From the NCBI GenBank assembly GCA_036561005.1, contig DATBQE010000008.1, forward strand, positions 1 to 24,920: 24,920 bases of DNA. Reading direction: 5' to 3'. The position numbers and the translations under genes were made by a program. The stretch comes from PKWO01 sp036561005. Its GTDB lineage: Bacteria; Pseudomonadota; Gammaproteobacteria; Burkholderiales; Burkholderiaceae_D. Below are positions 24,858 to 24,920 of the stretch, in pieces. The stretch's first letter is position 1, and each line of letters opens with the position of its first letter. The notes beneath the pieces are model-generated. The model made no database searches. It saw nothing but the letters and a program-made list of their open reading frames with translations, and had not been told where the DNA came from.

Positions 24858-24920
24858 CTTTCGTCGTCTCTCCACTAACTTTCCCCCGTCGCTCAGTAAG
24901 CCAATTAACCTAACGCGCTA

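Overview
This window looks like a chromosomal segment of a Gram-negative bacterium. My best guess is a beta-proteobacterium of the Burkholderiales/Oxalobacteraceae type. The basis is GC-rich coding DNA, a TonB-receptor-like start, a PotFGHI polyamine operon, GGDEF-EAL signalling and secreted fungal-wall hydrolases. The taxon is an inference from protein resemblance, not a search. I saw no mobile element, tRNA, rRNA or CRISPR array, and every full-length gene appears intact.

Left region (1-6541): a carbohydrate-use locus. A truncated outer-membrane receptor gene (leftward) diverges from a GH3 beta-glucosidase, a GluP/FucP-type sugar permease and a LacI-family regulator (rightward). The 1.5-kb region between them holds two promoters facing away from each other. 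Each has a pair of 12-bp palindromes with a central CpG, 21 or 22 bp apart, and one palindrome of each pair touches the -10 box. This is the architecture expected if the local LacI protein represses both directions.

Middle region (6615-11835): a leftward AraC-GyrI type regulator is followed by a 1255-residue secreted protein. It has a signal peptide, three CBM56-like modules, six chitobiase-C-terminal-like modules and a C-terminal GH64 beta-1,3-glucanase. A roughly 270-nt leader with several hairpins precedes it. Together with the GH3 enzyme, sugar permease and receptor, this suggests stepwise breakdown of fungal-type beta-1,3-glucan: GH64 outside the cell, receptor uptake, GH3 in the periplasm, permease import of glucose.

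Right-middle region (12056-18922): a PPK2 polyphosphate kinase converges on a large DUF2298/YYY-type membrane protein, their 3' ends separated by a terminator that overlaps the latter's stop codon. Next come a membrane-bound PAS-GGDEF-EAL cyclic-di-GMP enzyme and an orphan family-3 periplasmic binding protein, all leftward.

Right region (19236-24857): a leftward operon potF-potG-potH-potI followed by a PuuC-like aldehyde dehydrogenase, for putrescine uptake and oxidation. The intervals are tight or overlapping and a hairpin follows the last gene.

The most notable features are the mirrored tandem-operator promoters, the module-rich GH64 enzyme with its structured leader, and the DUF2298 gene in an unexpected lineage. 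None is clearly a wholly new system.
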